This document shows, one piece after another, positions 1-8,000 of a DNA stretch of 64,000 bases. Position numbers and translations under genes: made by a program. The number at the start of each line of letters is the position of its first letter. The first letter of the stretch is position 1. The notes beneath the pieces were generated by a model. It was not told the DNA's origin, did not search any database, and saw only the letters and a list, made by a program, of their open reading frames with translations. Source of the DNA: Rosettibacter firmus (GTDB taxonomy: Bacteria > Bacteroidota > Ignavibacteria > Ignavibacteriales > Melioribacteraceae). Where the stretch lies: contig NZ_JAYKGJ010000001.1 in the NCBI RefSeq assembly GCF_036860695.1, positions 558,001 to 622,000 of the forward strand, given 5' to 3'.

Positions 1-843
1 TGCAGGTTCAACACTCAACAAAAAAGTATGTTTAGATTTTTGATTTAATTTTGCCCCGCTAAACTTAATTGTAACAAAATAATTTGTTGTATCTAAAGTT
101 CTTTTTATAATAACATAATTCGAATCGTGATAAATTATATCCGAAGAATGTTTATCATTGCTTTCCCAATCAGATGCATTTTTGCCCCACTGTGTAGAAC
201 CATAAGGGAAACTGAATTCAATAGCCACTCTTCTTTCCTGTATTAAATCTGATTGAATGCTCACCGCAATTAAATCAAGTTCTGGATGTACAGCAGTTTT
301 GACAAATACTTTTTTATTATTTATATCAAAAGAACTTTTAATTATCCCTTCCCATATATCTTCTTTCTGTAAAATATTTTTTATATGATTAATACTGATT
401 TCTGTAGAGTCATCATTAAAAATCTTCAAGCCGATTCTTGCTAAATTAAGTCTGTGTGGATTTGCTCTCAACCATTCAGCAGCTTTTGAATTTTGATTTG
501 ATGCAAAAGGAATTTTTCTACCATAATAATCATAATATTCAAATGTATCTTCGAGTTTATAATTAAACTCATCAGGAAGAGAGTGCCATCCCCATTCAGA
601 TTGTGTGCACAAAGGAATTCCTTTTTCATAATATTCAGGAAAAGATTGTAGACCAGTGAAGTCAACAGTAAAAGCGAATTTACCATTCCCAACTGTAAAA
701 GGTGAAAGCGAATCTAATTTTGTATTGATAGGGATATGGCGATGAACTAATTCATATCTATTAATCTTTTCTTTACCTGAACAAACAGAATGAATTAATG
801 TAAATGATAAAACAAACAAAAATATTTTCTTGTAGATACTCAT
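1..843 (-). CDS. Exported GH65-like protein, N-terminal part (3' end outside window)
   Basis: An open frame of 281 codons runs from ATG at 843 to the window edge without a stop, so only the N-terminal part is present. The first ~22 residues form a hydrophobic signal peptide. The following sequence contains SPFTVGNGKFAFTVDFTGLQ and SEWGWHSLP, which I recognise from exported proteins of Bacteroidota related to GH65-like (alpha/alpha)6-barrel glycosidases; the part seen would be the N-terminal beta-sandwich domain. The activity cannot be deduced because the catalytic region is missing. It starts 2 bp after the stop of the upstream SMP-30-like gene, so the two are almost certainly co-transcribed at the end of the glycan operon. 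Family assignment is from memory of motifs and is moderate. Confidence 0.62.
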   Translation of the reverse strand, partial: MSIYKKIFLFVLSFTLIHSVCSGKEKINRYELVHRHIPINTKLDSLSPFTVGNGKFAFTVDFTGLQSFPEYYEKGIPLCTQSEWGWHSLPDEFNYKLEDTFEYYDYYGRKIPFASNQNSKAAEWLRANPHRLNLARIGLKIFNDDSTEISINHIKNILQKEDIWEGIIKSSFDINNKKVFVKTAVHPELDLIAVSIQSDLIQERRVAIEFSFPYGSTQWGKNASDWESNDKHSSDIIYHDSNYVIIKRTLDTTNYFVTIKFSGAKLNQKSKHTFLLSVEPA

Positions 844-845
844 TC

Positions 846-2018
846 TTATCTCAATAAAATCATTTTTTTGGTATCAATATATTTGTTACCAGTAAGTAAT
901 TGATAAAAATATACACCGCTTGAAAGATTTTCGGCATTAAATAAAATTCTATAATTATCAGGATTTTGATATGCATCAACAAGCGTACGAACTTTACAAC
1001 CCAATTCATCAAACAAAGTAAGTTTAACGTAAGTAGGTTCATCAATAGAATATGAAATTATTGTTGTAGAATTAAAAGGATTAGGATAATTATAGTTTAG
1101 ACGAAATGACTTTTGTGGGATTTTTTCTTTATCTCTAATATCAGTATAAATATTTTTTACTCTATAAACTGAATTACCTGATGTTACAAATAGAGTTTTT
1201 CCGTCTTCACCAAAACAACAATTTGTGGTTTGACCAGGGATAGGAATTGTATCAATTACACTTCCATCTGGACTAAAAATCCATATACCAGTTGGTCCAG
1301 AAGCAAATATAAAACCATATTTATCTACTTTCATTCCATCTGCATAACCTTGAGGAGGCATATAAGCAAACTTCTTTTTGTTTGTAATCATTGAATCATC
1401 AACCACATCCCATTCATAAATAGTTCTTGCTTCTGAATCACTTACATATAATTTTTTTTCATCAGGAGAAAAAGCAATTCCATTTGGTCGAGATAAAGTT
1501 TTATCAAGCAATTGTAAATTACCCTGTGGACTAATTCGATAAATTCCATAAAAATGAAGTTCTTCCTGACTGGAATTAATTCCATAAGGAGGATCAGTAA
1601 AGAAAATTGAACCGTCTGATTTCAAAGCAATATCGTTTGGACTATTCAATCTTTTACCATCATAATGTGTTGCAAGTGAAGTTAATTTACCATCTTTTTC
1701 TAATCTTGCAACCTGTCTTAATCCATGTTGAGCTAATAATAAATTTCCATTTTTGTCCAATGCCAATCCATTAGAATTTCCTGAAGGTCTTAAAAAAATT
1801 TTAATGCCCGAATCAGGAGCCCATTTATAAACTGTATTAGCTGGTATATCGCTGAACAATAAACTTCCATCTTTCCATACAGGTCCCTCAACAAACTGAA
1901 ATCCCCCTGCTATTATTTCTACAATAATTCCTTTTGAATTAATAATCTGAGCAATTGTAACAAAATTAATGAACAACAAAAAATATATTACCAATAAAAA
2001 AATTTTTAAAATTCTCAT
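846..2018 (-). CDS. Exported SMP-30/gluconolactonase-like protein with C-terminal sorting domain
   Basis: The 390-residue protein starts with a signal peptide (about residues 1-23, ending in IAQ). Residues ~30-290 form an SMP-30/gluconolactonase/LRE-like beta-propeller; typical family segments are FVEGPVWKDGSLLFSDIPAN, SPNDIALKSDGSIFFTDPPYG and RPNGIAFSPDEKKLYVSDSE. Residues ~305-390 are a type IX-like sorting domain with NYNYPNPFNSTTIISY and the terminal KKMILLR, predicting surface attachment or release through a type IX-like system. Family members hydrolyse sugar lactones, so a role on aldonolactones or lactone-containing oligosaccharides is plausible but not proven. The gene lies 17 bp after the BNR-repeat gene and 2 bp before the GH65-like gene. 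An AAAGG ribosome-binding sequence precedes the ATG. Confidence 0.85.
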   Translation of the reverse strand: MRILKIFLLVIYFLLFINFVTIAQIINSKGIIVEIIAGGFQFVEGPVWKDGSLLFSDIPANTVYKWAPDSGIKIFLRPSGNSNGLALDKNGNLLLAQHGLRQVARLEKDGKLTSLATHYDGKRLNSPNDIALKSDGSIFFTDPPYGINSSQEELHFYGIYRISPQGNLQLLDKTLSRPNGIAFSPDEKKLYVSDSEARTIYEWDVVDDSMITNKKKFAYMPPQGYADGMKVDKYGFIFASGPTGIWIFSPDGSVIDTIPIPGQTTNCCFGEDGKTLFVTSGNSVYRVKNIYTDIRDKEKIPQKSFRLNYNYPNPFNSTTIISYSIDEPTYVKLTLFDELGCKVRTLVDAYQNPDNYRILFNAENLSSGVYFYQLLTGNKYIDTKKMILLR

Positions 2019-2035
2019 ATTTTACCTTTATGTAA

Positions 2036-4273
2036 TTAACGTAATAATATCATTTTCTTCGTTGAAGAATGTTGAGAATTTACGCTTAACTTATAAAAAT
2101 AAACACCTGAAGTTAGATTACTTCCATCAAAGTTTATATAGTAATTGCCAGCATTTTGAAATTGATTAACAAGTGTTGATATTTCTCTTCCAAGTACATC
2201 ATAAATTTTTAATATAACAAAGCCCCCTTCTGGAATTTGATAGCTTATTGTTGTAATTGGATTAAATGGATTAGGGTAATTTTGATTTAGAACAAATTCA
2301 TGTGGTACAGTATTTTCATTTGCAATATATACAGGATTTTTCAATTCAACTTTTGCATAACTAATTCCATCATACCATGTTCTTGTTATATCACCAGTTA
2401 ATGTTGAACTTGAACCTATTTTAGTTGCATCATCATCAATATATACATAAAATGATAAGCTATCTTTAACATCTAATCTTCCCAAATATGCTTGATATAA
2501 ATATAAATTATCTTGATTAACAATTATATTATTATTGTATTCATCTTTATTTACAGTGTGAGAAGCAATATGACGATAAGTCCACATATTATTCTTCGAT
2601 AATCCTGCTTTTATTCTCCAATCTGCAGAAGGATTTGCCCAGAAATTAATCCATACATCATAAATCCCTTTTTTAGAAACTGTAATTTCAGTCTTGAGCA
2701 TTTGTGCATTTTCTCCTCCCAATTCAGAAGATGTAAATATGGAATTATCATTGCCATAATCAGTTCGAAAATGCCATTTGTTATCTGCTTGTCCTGGATT
2801 AGAATCTGGTCCTGTAATAATAAATGGAGAACCATCTTCAAATGTAGTATTATTAATTGAAGCATCCACATAAAACTTTTTAGATAAAATTTCATCTTTA
2901 TTTTCAATTATTCCAACAATAACAGCATCATAATTTTGAGCTGAAGTATATGTGCCACGGCACCATATTAAGGCTAAGTTATTATTATTCCAGGCAGGAA
3001 CAATGGGTCTAATATTATCTCTTGATGAATTTTGAGTTATTGGTGTCCATTCCCAGGTTATTCCATTATCACTTGTAACACCTTTAAATATTTCTCGTAC
3101 ATTTAATTTAATTGTAGTATCACGAGGATCATAAGGAGATGAAATAAAAATTATATTGGGATCATCAGGACAAAGAGCTCCAAGTCCAACATAATCTGCT
3201 TCAGAATCATAAAATTTCAAACCAGCTTTATCTAAAAATGTGTAAGACCAATTATTACCATCATACCTGCAATAGATAAAAGCATGTTCAGGATTTACTT
3301 GATTATCTGGATATCCATAACTTACGCTTTGATTCATTCTTGCAGTAATAATTGCTGCAATTGTACCATCTTTATATCTAACCAGATCCGACTGCCAACA
3401 ACGATAAAATGTATTATTACCAATTTTAGTCCCGTTCTCAAATACTTTTGTAAAATGCCAGTATGCTGGAATAAATGTAGTATCATAAATATTTTCATCT
3501 ACAAGTGTACCATCTGATTTAAATGCTTTACCATCTTTGATGTAACCATGATATATACTTGTTAATGTATCTCTTGGATGTTGTTCTGTAAAAATAAAAT
3601 CTATTCTATCCTTTCCATTACTCCAGTATTTATAATAACCTTTATTATAAGAATTACTTGAATTAGTAGTTAATTGACCTCCCCATAACCATGTTGTTCC
3701 ATTATCATCAAAAATAATAAAATTAGGGGTACGATGATTTGCTCTTGAAAAATTGTATATTCTTTTTTCATCAGAAAGATAATATAAGTTATTATAGGCT
3801 ATTGTATAGTCTGTTCCACCAGGTCTTTTTGTCCAATCGTATGCCTGTTCTGGAGACCATATTTTACCATTAAAAATTCTATAACGATTTTTATACTTAT
3901 CATAATGGTCGGAATACATTGCAATATAATTTCCTTCAGCAGTAATTAAAAATGCCGGGGCATTATGATCATCATTACTTAACTTTGCTAAAAAATAGCG
4001 AACAGGGATTCTAAAATTATTATCAAAGATTACAGCTTCAATTGAGCTACTTCTTGAATTACCGCCAAAACCTGAGGGATTTGCAACACTTCCAAGAATT
4101 ATTTTTTTATTAATAGTATCAACTACACATCTTTCATCCTGAAACCAACACCATAAGCCATTATCATTAAATTGAATTAAGTTCCCTTGTACAATATCTC
4201 TCTGTAACTGTGCTAACAATAAATTCGAGATAATGATATTCACTAAAAATATTATCTTAATAAAAGTTTTCAT
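2036..4273 (-). CDS. Exported BNR-4 repeat protein with C-terminal sorting domain
   Basis: The 745-residue protein has a signal peptide (about 1-21, ending LLAQ). Residues ~30-460 match the BNR_4 propeller type: GLWCWFQDERCVVD at the start, the RSSSIEAVIFD segment, repeated aromatic-rich blades, and HAFIYCRYDGNNW. BNR_4 proteins occur among polysaccharide-active proteins and some propeller lyases have this fold, so it may bind or cleave a glycan; no catalytic residues can be named here. Residues ~485-670 look like a separate beta-sandwich, perhaps carbohydrate-binding. The last ~80 residues are the sorting domain (NYPNPFNPITTISYQIPEGG ... KKMILLR). It is 89 bp downstream of the URO-D methyltransferase gene on the same strand and 17 bp before the SMP-30-like gene. 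The substrate is unknown. Confidence 0.78.
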   Translation of the reverse strand: MKTFIKIIFLVNIIISNLLLAQLQRDIVQGNLIQFNDNGLWCWFQDERCVVDTINKKIILGSVANPSGFGGNSRSSSIEAVIFDNNFRIPVRYFLAKLSNDDHNAPAFLITAEGNYIAMYSDHYDKYKNRYRIFNGKIWSPEQAYDWTKRPGGTDYTIAYNNLYYLSDEKRIYNFSRANHRTPNFIIFDDNGTTWLWGGQLTTNSSNSYNKGYYKYWSNGKDRIDFIFTEQHPRDTLTSIYHGYIKDGKAFKSDGTLVDENIYDTTFIPAYWHFTKVFENGTKIGNNTFYRCWQSDLVRYKDGTIAAIITARMNQSVSYGYPDNQVNPEHAFIYCRYDGNNWSYTFLDKAGLKFYDSEADYVGLGALCPDDPNIIFISSPYDPRDTTIKLNVREIFKGVTSDNGITWEWTPITQNSSRDNIRPIVPAWNNNNLALIWCRGTYTSAQNYDAVIVGIIENKDEILSKKFYVDASINNTTFEDGSPFIITGPDSNPGQADNKWHFRTDYGNDNSIFTSSELGGENAQMLKTEITVSKKGIYDVWINFWANPSADWRIKAGLSKNNMWTYRHIASHTVNKDEYNNNIIVNQDNLYLYQAYLGRLDVKDSLSFYVYIDDDATKIGSSSTLTGDITRTWYDGISYAKVELKNPVYIANENTVPHEFVLNQNYPNPFNPITTISYQIPEGGFVILKIYDVLGREISTLVNQFQNAGNYYINFDGSNLTSGVYFYKLSVNSQHSSTKKMILLR

Positions 4274-4362
4274 TTATTGACCAGAATTTTTATTTAATAA
4301 TGCTGACCTTTTAGAATTCATTAATAATAAACTTATACCATTTATTTAGATTAAACTAAATT

Positions 4363-5400
4363 CTATCCATTAATAAAATTTTTGACTGTTTCGATAAAAG
4401 TAAGAATATTGTCTGTTGAAACACCAGGAGGCATTCCTCCACCACACGATAAAATTATTCTCGAACGATCTTTTAAAGAATTTATTAAATCCTCGGTAGC
4501 TTTTTTAATATCTTCCTGAGTACCATTTGCAAGTACATCTCTTGGGGGAATATTTCCAACAAGTGTAATTTTATTTTGAGTAAGTTCTTTTAATTCGTTT
4601 AATGTAACATCGAAACCCATATTAAAAAGATTGATTCCCATCTCGGGCAAAAAAGGAGCAGAGACTTTACATGGTGCATCATTATGTAAAAATTTTACAG
4701 AAACATTTAGACTAAATAATTCTTTAAAATAAGGAAGACCAAATTCTTTGAATTCATTTTCTCCCATAAATCCAATAATATCGTCGAGCAAAAAAATTCC
4801 ATCAATAGTTGGAAAAGTTTTCATTTGAAGTTGAAGCCAATCTTTAAGATAATCTGTGATTTTTCTTAAAAGCAGGTGAGCTTTATCCGGTTGCATCATT
4901 ATTGTTGTAAGGAATTCAGTAGTGCCCATTAAATAGCTGGCGATATTTAGTGGACCACGTGCTACAGCAAATCTAATTTTATGTCCAGCATCTTCGATTC
5001 TGGGCTGCATAATTTTTAATCGATTTAAAACTAATGGTAATAATCCATCAGTTTCGGGATTTGGTTGTTCAAGCGAATCAATATCATCTGTTGAACGAAT
5101 TATTTTGTGAGCAAATGGAAATTCATCTGGAGGGAAAGTGCATTTTACACCAAATGCCGATGGTTCTGTACACATTCCAAATTCTGACCAGAAGCCAGGC
5201 AGAAAAATTACATCCGGGAAATTATTAATTGCTTTTAAGTTTGCTTTAAACCAGAGTTCTTCACTCGAAAAGTATTCAATAATTTTAATGCCATACCAAT
5301 TTGGTAGCCATGGACTATCAATTATAAATGCCATTGGTAAAGGATCAAAGATTTCGCCATTGATAATTCTTTTTAATTTTTCCCATTGTTGATCTGTCAT
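4363..5400 (-). CDS. URO-D-family corrinoid methyltransferase
   Basis: The 345-residue cytoplasmic protein belongs to the uroporphyrinogen decarboxylase superfamily (MtaA/CmuA-like). These TIM-barrel enzymes move methyl groups between a corrinoid protein and a thiol, or demethylate a substrate. The zinc-site pattern of the methyltransferase branch is recognisable: H239 and C244 in FLHNDAPC and C319 in LSCGGGMPPG. True heme-pathway URO-D enzymes lack these cysteines. It is the last of four genes (corrinoid protein, homocysteine methyltransferase, B12 reactivase, this one), 32 bp after the reactivase gene, with GGAG eight bases before the ATG. I infer that it demethylates a methoxylated compound onto the neighbouring corrinoid protein; the substrate is not shown by the sequence. 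The GH115 context suggests a methylated sugar or its breakdown product. Confidence 0.8.
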   Translation of the reverse strand: MTDQQWEKLKRIINGEIFDPLPMAFIIDSPWLPNWYGIKIIEYFSSEELWFKANLKAINNFPDVIFLPGFWSEFGMCTEPSAFGVKCTFPPDEFPFAHKIIRSTDDIDSLEQPNPETDGLLPLVLNRLKIMQPRIEDAGHKIRFAVARGPLNIASYLMGTTEFLTTIMMQPDKAHLLLRKITDYLKDWLQLQMKTFPTIDGIFLLDDIIGFMGENEFKEFGLPYFKELFSLNVSVKFLHNDAPCKVSAPFLPEMGINLFNMGFDVTLNELKELTQNKITLVGNIPPRDVLANGTQEDIKKATEDLINSLKDRSRIILSCGGGMPPGVSTDNILTFIETVKNFING

Positions 5401-5432
5401 TTTATTTCTCCATAAATTTTTATTATTAGTGA

Positions 5433-6170
5433 TCAGTCAATATGTTTTTTAGATTTATTCCTTGATATTATCTTTCTATAAGTGCAATCACTAATTCCAC
5501 ATTTATCACATAAATAATTTTTCCACTTTGCTTTTTTTCCAATTCCAATTATTCCACTTATTGATTTAACAGGAATCATTAGTGAAGATTCAGTTAATTT
5601 TACTCCACAAAAATTCCGGGGAAGAAGTGAAAATAACTTTTGCTGCTCAGAAACATCCCAATTACAATATCCGGGACTATAGCGATTGGTTACATTTAAT
5701 CCAAAGTTTTTCATTTTACTTTTAATATAATCATGCAGAACATCTGCAATCTTTTCTGTTGCTTCTGAAGCAGTTATATCTACCAGATAACTTAATAGAG
5801 TTTCTCCTTTTTCATTTAGTTCTTTAATCCATTTATCTATTTCAAATCCTGCTGTTAAAATAAAAACAGCTACACTTTCTATTTTACCTAATTGTGTTGT
5901 AACAATTTTACCAGTTTTAAAAAAAGTTCTGGAAATAAAGAAGCCCTCTTTATTATCTAATAATTTATAATCATCAATTATTTTATAGCCTGCTCTAATG
6001 TTTAATTTTTTTTTAATGTCACTTAGAACATTATCGAGCATTAAATCAAAATGCTCTGGTAATGAATTATATCCAAGTATCTCAATAATTCGATTTTTCT
6101 CTATATGAATTAATTCTGGACTTATATTCAATTCATAAGTATTATAATCGATTTCATTTTCTTTAATCAT
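5433..6170 (-). CDS. Stand-alone B12-dependent methionine synthase activation domain protein
   Basis: The 245-residue protein matches the SAM-binding activation domain of MetH, which reductively remethylates inactive cob(II)alamin. The diagnostic segment NRYSPGYCNWDVSEQQKLF is present near residues 160-180, followed by SSLMIPVKSISGIIGIG. The C-terminus carries a cysteine cluster (CDKCGISDC near residues 220-228) of the kind seen in short stand-alone versions. It lacks the other MetH modules, which are encoded next door as separate proteins. Its ATG overlaps the TGA of the homocysteine methyltransferase gene by 4 bp (ATGA), a sign of translational coupling. It is expected to keep the corrinoid protein of this cluster active. 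Confidence 0.87.
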   Translation of the reverse strand: MIKENEIDYNTYELNISPELIHIEKNRIIEILGYNSLPEHFDLMLDNVLSDIKKKLNIRAGYKIIDDYKLLDNKEGFFISRTFFKTGKIVTTQLGKIESVAVFILTAGFEIDKWIKELNEKGETLLSYLVDITASEATEKIADVLHDYIKSKMKNFGLNVTNRYSPGYCNWDVSEQQKLFSLLPRNFCGVKLTESSLMIPVKSISGIIGIGKKAKWKNYLCDKCGISDCTYRKIISRNKSKKHID

Positions 6171-7054
6171 TTAATATTCCTGACTACATTAGCAATAGCT
6201 GAAATATGAGCAGGAGTTGTTCCACAACATCCACCAATAATATTAGCACCGCTTTCAATTAATAGTTGAACTTTAGAAGCCATGAAATCAGGAGTTTCGG
6301 GAAAAACAGTAATACCATCTTTAAAAATTGGTTTACCAGCATTAGCATGAACCAAAATCGGGATTGAATTATCTACAGTTCTTATTTCCTGAACAATCTC
6401 AATCATCTGATCGAAACCATTACCACAATTAGTTCCAATAATATCTACTCCAGCTTCTTTAAGTGCTATTGTCATTTCAGTTGGAGAGACACCCATCATT
6501 GTTCTATATTCACCAGTCAATGTTTTTTCAAATGTAAATGTACAGATTACTGTCAGGTTTGTATTTTCTTTTGCGGCTTTTACTGCTAATTTAGCTTCGT
6601 CGATATCAGACATAGTTTCGATTAATATTGCATCAGCACCTCCAGCTTTAAGAGCAGTAGCTTGAATCTTAAATCCCTCATAAATTTCATCTTCCGAAAT
6701 TTCTCCCATCATTAATAAAATACCAGTTGGACCAATAGAACCAAGCACATAATGATTATCACCTGCTGCTTCTCTTGAAATTGATGCTGCAGCAAAATTA
6801 AGTTCAGCAGTTTTTGATTCCAGACCATAATGTTTTAACTTGATTGGATTAGCACCAAAACTATTTGTTAAAATCATATCTGCACCAGCATCTACATAAC
6901 TCTTTGCTATTTCAAATACAACATCACGATGTGTTATATTCCATAACTCTGGACATTCACCTGGTTGCAATCCTTTACTCTGGAGAAAAGTTCCCCATGC
7001 CCCATCAGATATAAGTATTTTATTTTCTTTTAATAATTCAATTAGTGTTTTCAT
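6167..7054 (-). CDS. Homocysteine S-methyltransferase (MetH N-terminal module)
   Basis: The protein (295 residues from the start chosen here) is a zinc-dependent homocysteine methyltransferase of the BHMT/MetH-N type. Zinc ligands are visible as C210 in GTNCGNG and the pair C276-C277 in GGCCGTTP. The N-terminal ISDGAWGTFLQ and TNSFGAN segments are family hallmarks. An in-frame ATG exists at 7069, but GGAG lies 5 bases upstream of the ATG at 7054 and would be inside the coding part of the longer form, so I use 7054. It should transfer methyl from the adjacent corrinoid protein to homocysteine, giving methionine. No pterin-binding (methyl-THF) module is encoded in the cluster, so the donor side is probably the URO-D protein. 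The gene is 66 bp after the corrinoid gene. Confidence 0.9.
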   Translation of the reverse strand: MKTLIELLKENKILISDGAWGTFLQSKGLQPGECPELWNITHRDVVFEIAKSYVDAGADMILTNSFGANPIKLKHYGLESKTAELNFAAASISREAAGDNHYVLGSIGPTGILLMMGEISEDEIYEGFKIQATALKAGGADAILIETMSDIDEAKLAVKAAKENTNLTVICTFTFEKTLTGEYRTMMGVSPTEMTIALKEAGVDIIGTNCGNGFDQMIEIVQEIRTVDNSIPILVHANAGKPIFKDGITVFPETPDFMASKVQLLIESGANIIGGCCGTTPAHISAIANVVRNIK

Positions 7055-7120
7055 TAAATTCTCCAACAAATATGATATTTTTTCATCATCTAAATCACAA
7101 TTCTATTAATTCTACAAAAA

Positions 7121-7789
7121 TTAATTACATCTCAAACTTTCCAAAAAGTCGACTGCACTTTGTGGATTAGGTCCGTATGCATCTGCTCCCATTTTTTCTG
7201 CTGCTGCTTCTGTTAATGGTGCACCACCCACAATTATTTTAATATCAGGGAAATGTTGTTTAATTTCTTTAACTGTAAGTGCCATATTTTGCATTGTAGT
7301 TGTAAGTAATGCACTAAGACCAACAACAGAATCTGGATTTTGTTTTATCACATCAAGAAATTTTACTGGTTTAACATCAACGCCGAGATCAATCACATCA
7401 TAACCATTCCCTTCAACAACCATGCTTACAAGATTCTTACCAATATCATGTAAGTCACCAGCAACTGTTCCAATAATGAATTTCCCTTTTTTCTCTACTA
7501 TGCCTTTTTGAAAATATGGTTTTAGATGATTCATAACTGCCTGCATTGCTTTTGCAGCCATAAGTAATTCAGGTACAAAAACTTCGTTACGACTAAACTT
7601 ATCTCCTATTCTTTTCATTCCTACATTGCATGCATCGAGAATTTCAAATGGTTGAAGACCTGCTTCTAAGGCTTTCAATGTTAATTCGTCTGCACCTTCC
7701 TGTCCTTTCATATCAGGTGGATAAGGAGATGATAAATTAACTTTCCCCCTTTCAGTGCAAAGTGTTATACGATTAATTAACTCTTCCAT
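7121..7789 (-). CDS. Corrinoid (B12-binding) methyl carrier protein
   Basis: The 222-residue protein has the two-part architecture of MtaC/MtbC-type carriers: a helical B12-binding-2 cap (about residues 10-95) and a Rossmann-like B12-binding domain (about 100-222). The base-off cobalamin motif DLHDIG (D112, H114, G117) supplies the lower cobalt ligand. The later SALLTTTM and VGGAPLTEAAAEKMGADAY segments complete the fold. It heads a four-gene set whose other members can load it with a methyl group, unload it onto homocysteine and reactivate it. The 211 bp upstream of it, down from the GH43 stop, probably contain its promoter, but I could not identify a convincing one. A GAGG ribosome-binding site precedes the ATG. 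Confidence 0.92.
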   Translation of the reverse strand: MEELINRITLCTERGKVNLSSPYPPDMKGQEGADELTLKALEAGLQPFEILDACNVGMKRIGDKFSRNEVFVPELLMAAKAMQAVMNHLKPYFQKGIVEKKGKFIIGTVAGDLHDIGKNLVSMVVEGNGYDVIDLGVDVKPVKFLDVIKQNPDSVVGLSALLTTTMQNMALTVKEIKQHFPDIKIIVGGAPLTEAAAEKMGADAYGPNPQSAVDFLESLRCN

Positions 7790-8000
7790 TTTTTACCTCA
7801 ATTCACAAATTAATATCATTATTTTGTTTTAAGAAATACATCAATAAAATAAATAGTCAGCATCTTTAAAATTATCTCCACTATTCAAGCTTAGTTTATA
7901 CTTTCCAGAAATTTGAGATAAACAATTAAATATTTTTACTCACTGAATGATACTAAAATGTTATTTCCTGATTTTTTGTTGTTATCAATGTTATTTAATA
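7790..8000. other. Intergenic region upstream of the corrinoid methyltransferase genes
   Basis: This 211-bp AT-rich gap separates the GH43 gene from the corrinoid operon, both on the minus strand. I found no B12 box, SAM riboswitch core, hairpin with a U-run, or credible ORF. It could carry a separate promoter for the methyltransferase genes. Confidence 0.5.

Noticed and set aside
468-692. 74-residue minus-strand ORF
   Set aside because: It lies in another frame of the GH65-like gene, which is open through the whole region and has a signal peptide and family motifs.
1969-2169. 66-residue plus-strand ORF across the gene boundary
   Set aside because: It is antisense to the signal peptide of one gene and the sorting domain of the next, with no ribosome-binding site.
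7790-8000. Cobalamin or SAM riboswitch before the corrinoid genes
   Set aside because: No B12 box and no SAM-type core could be found, and there is no hairpin that could act as an expression platform.
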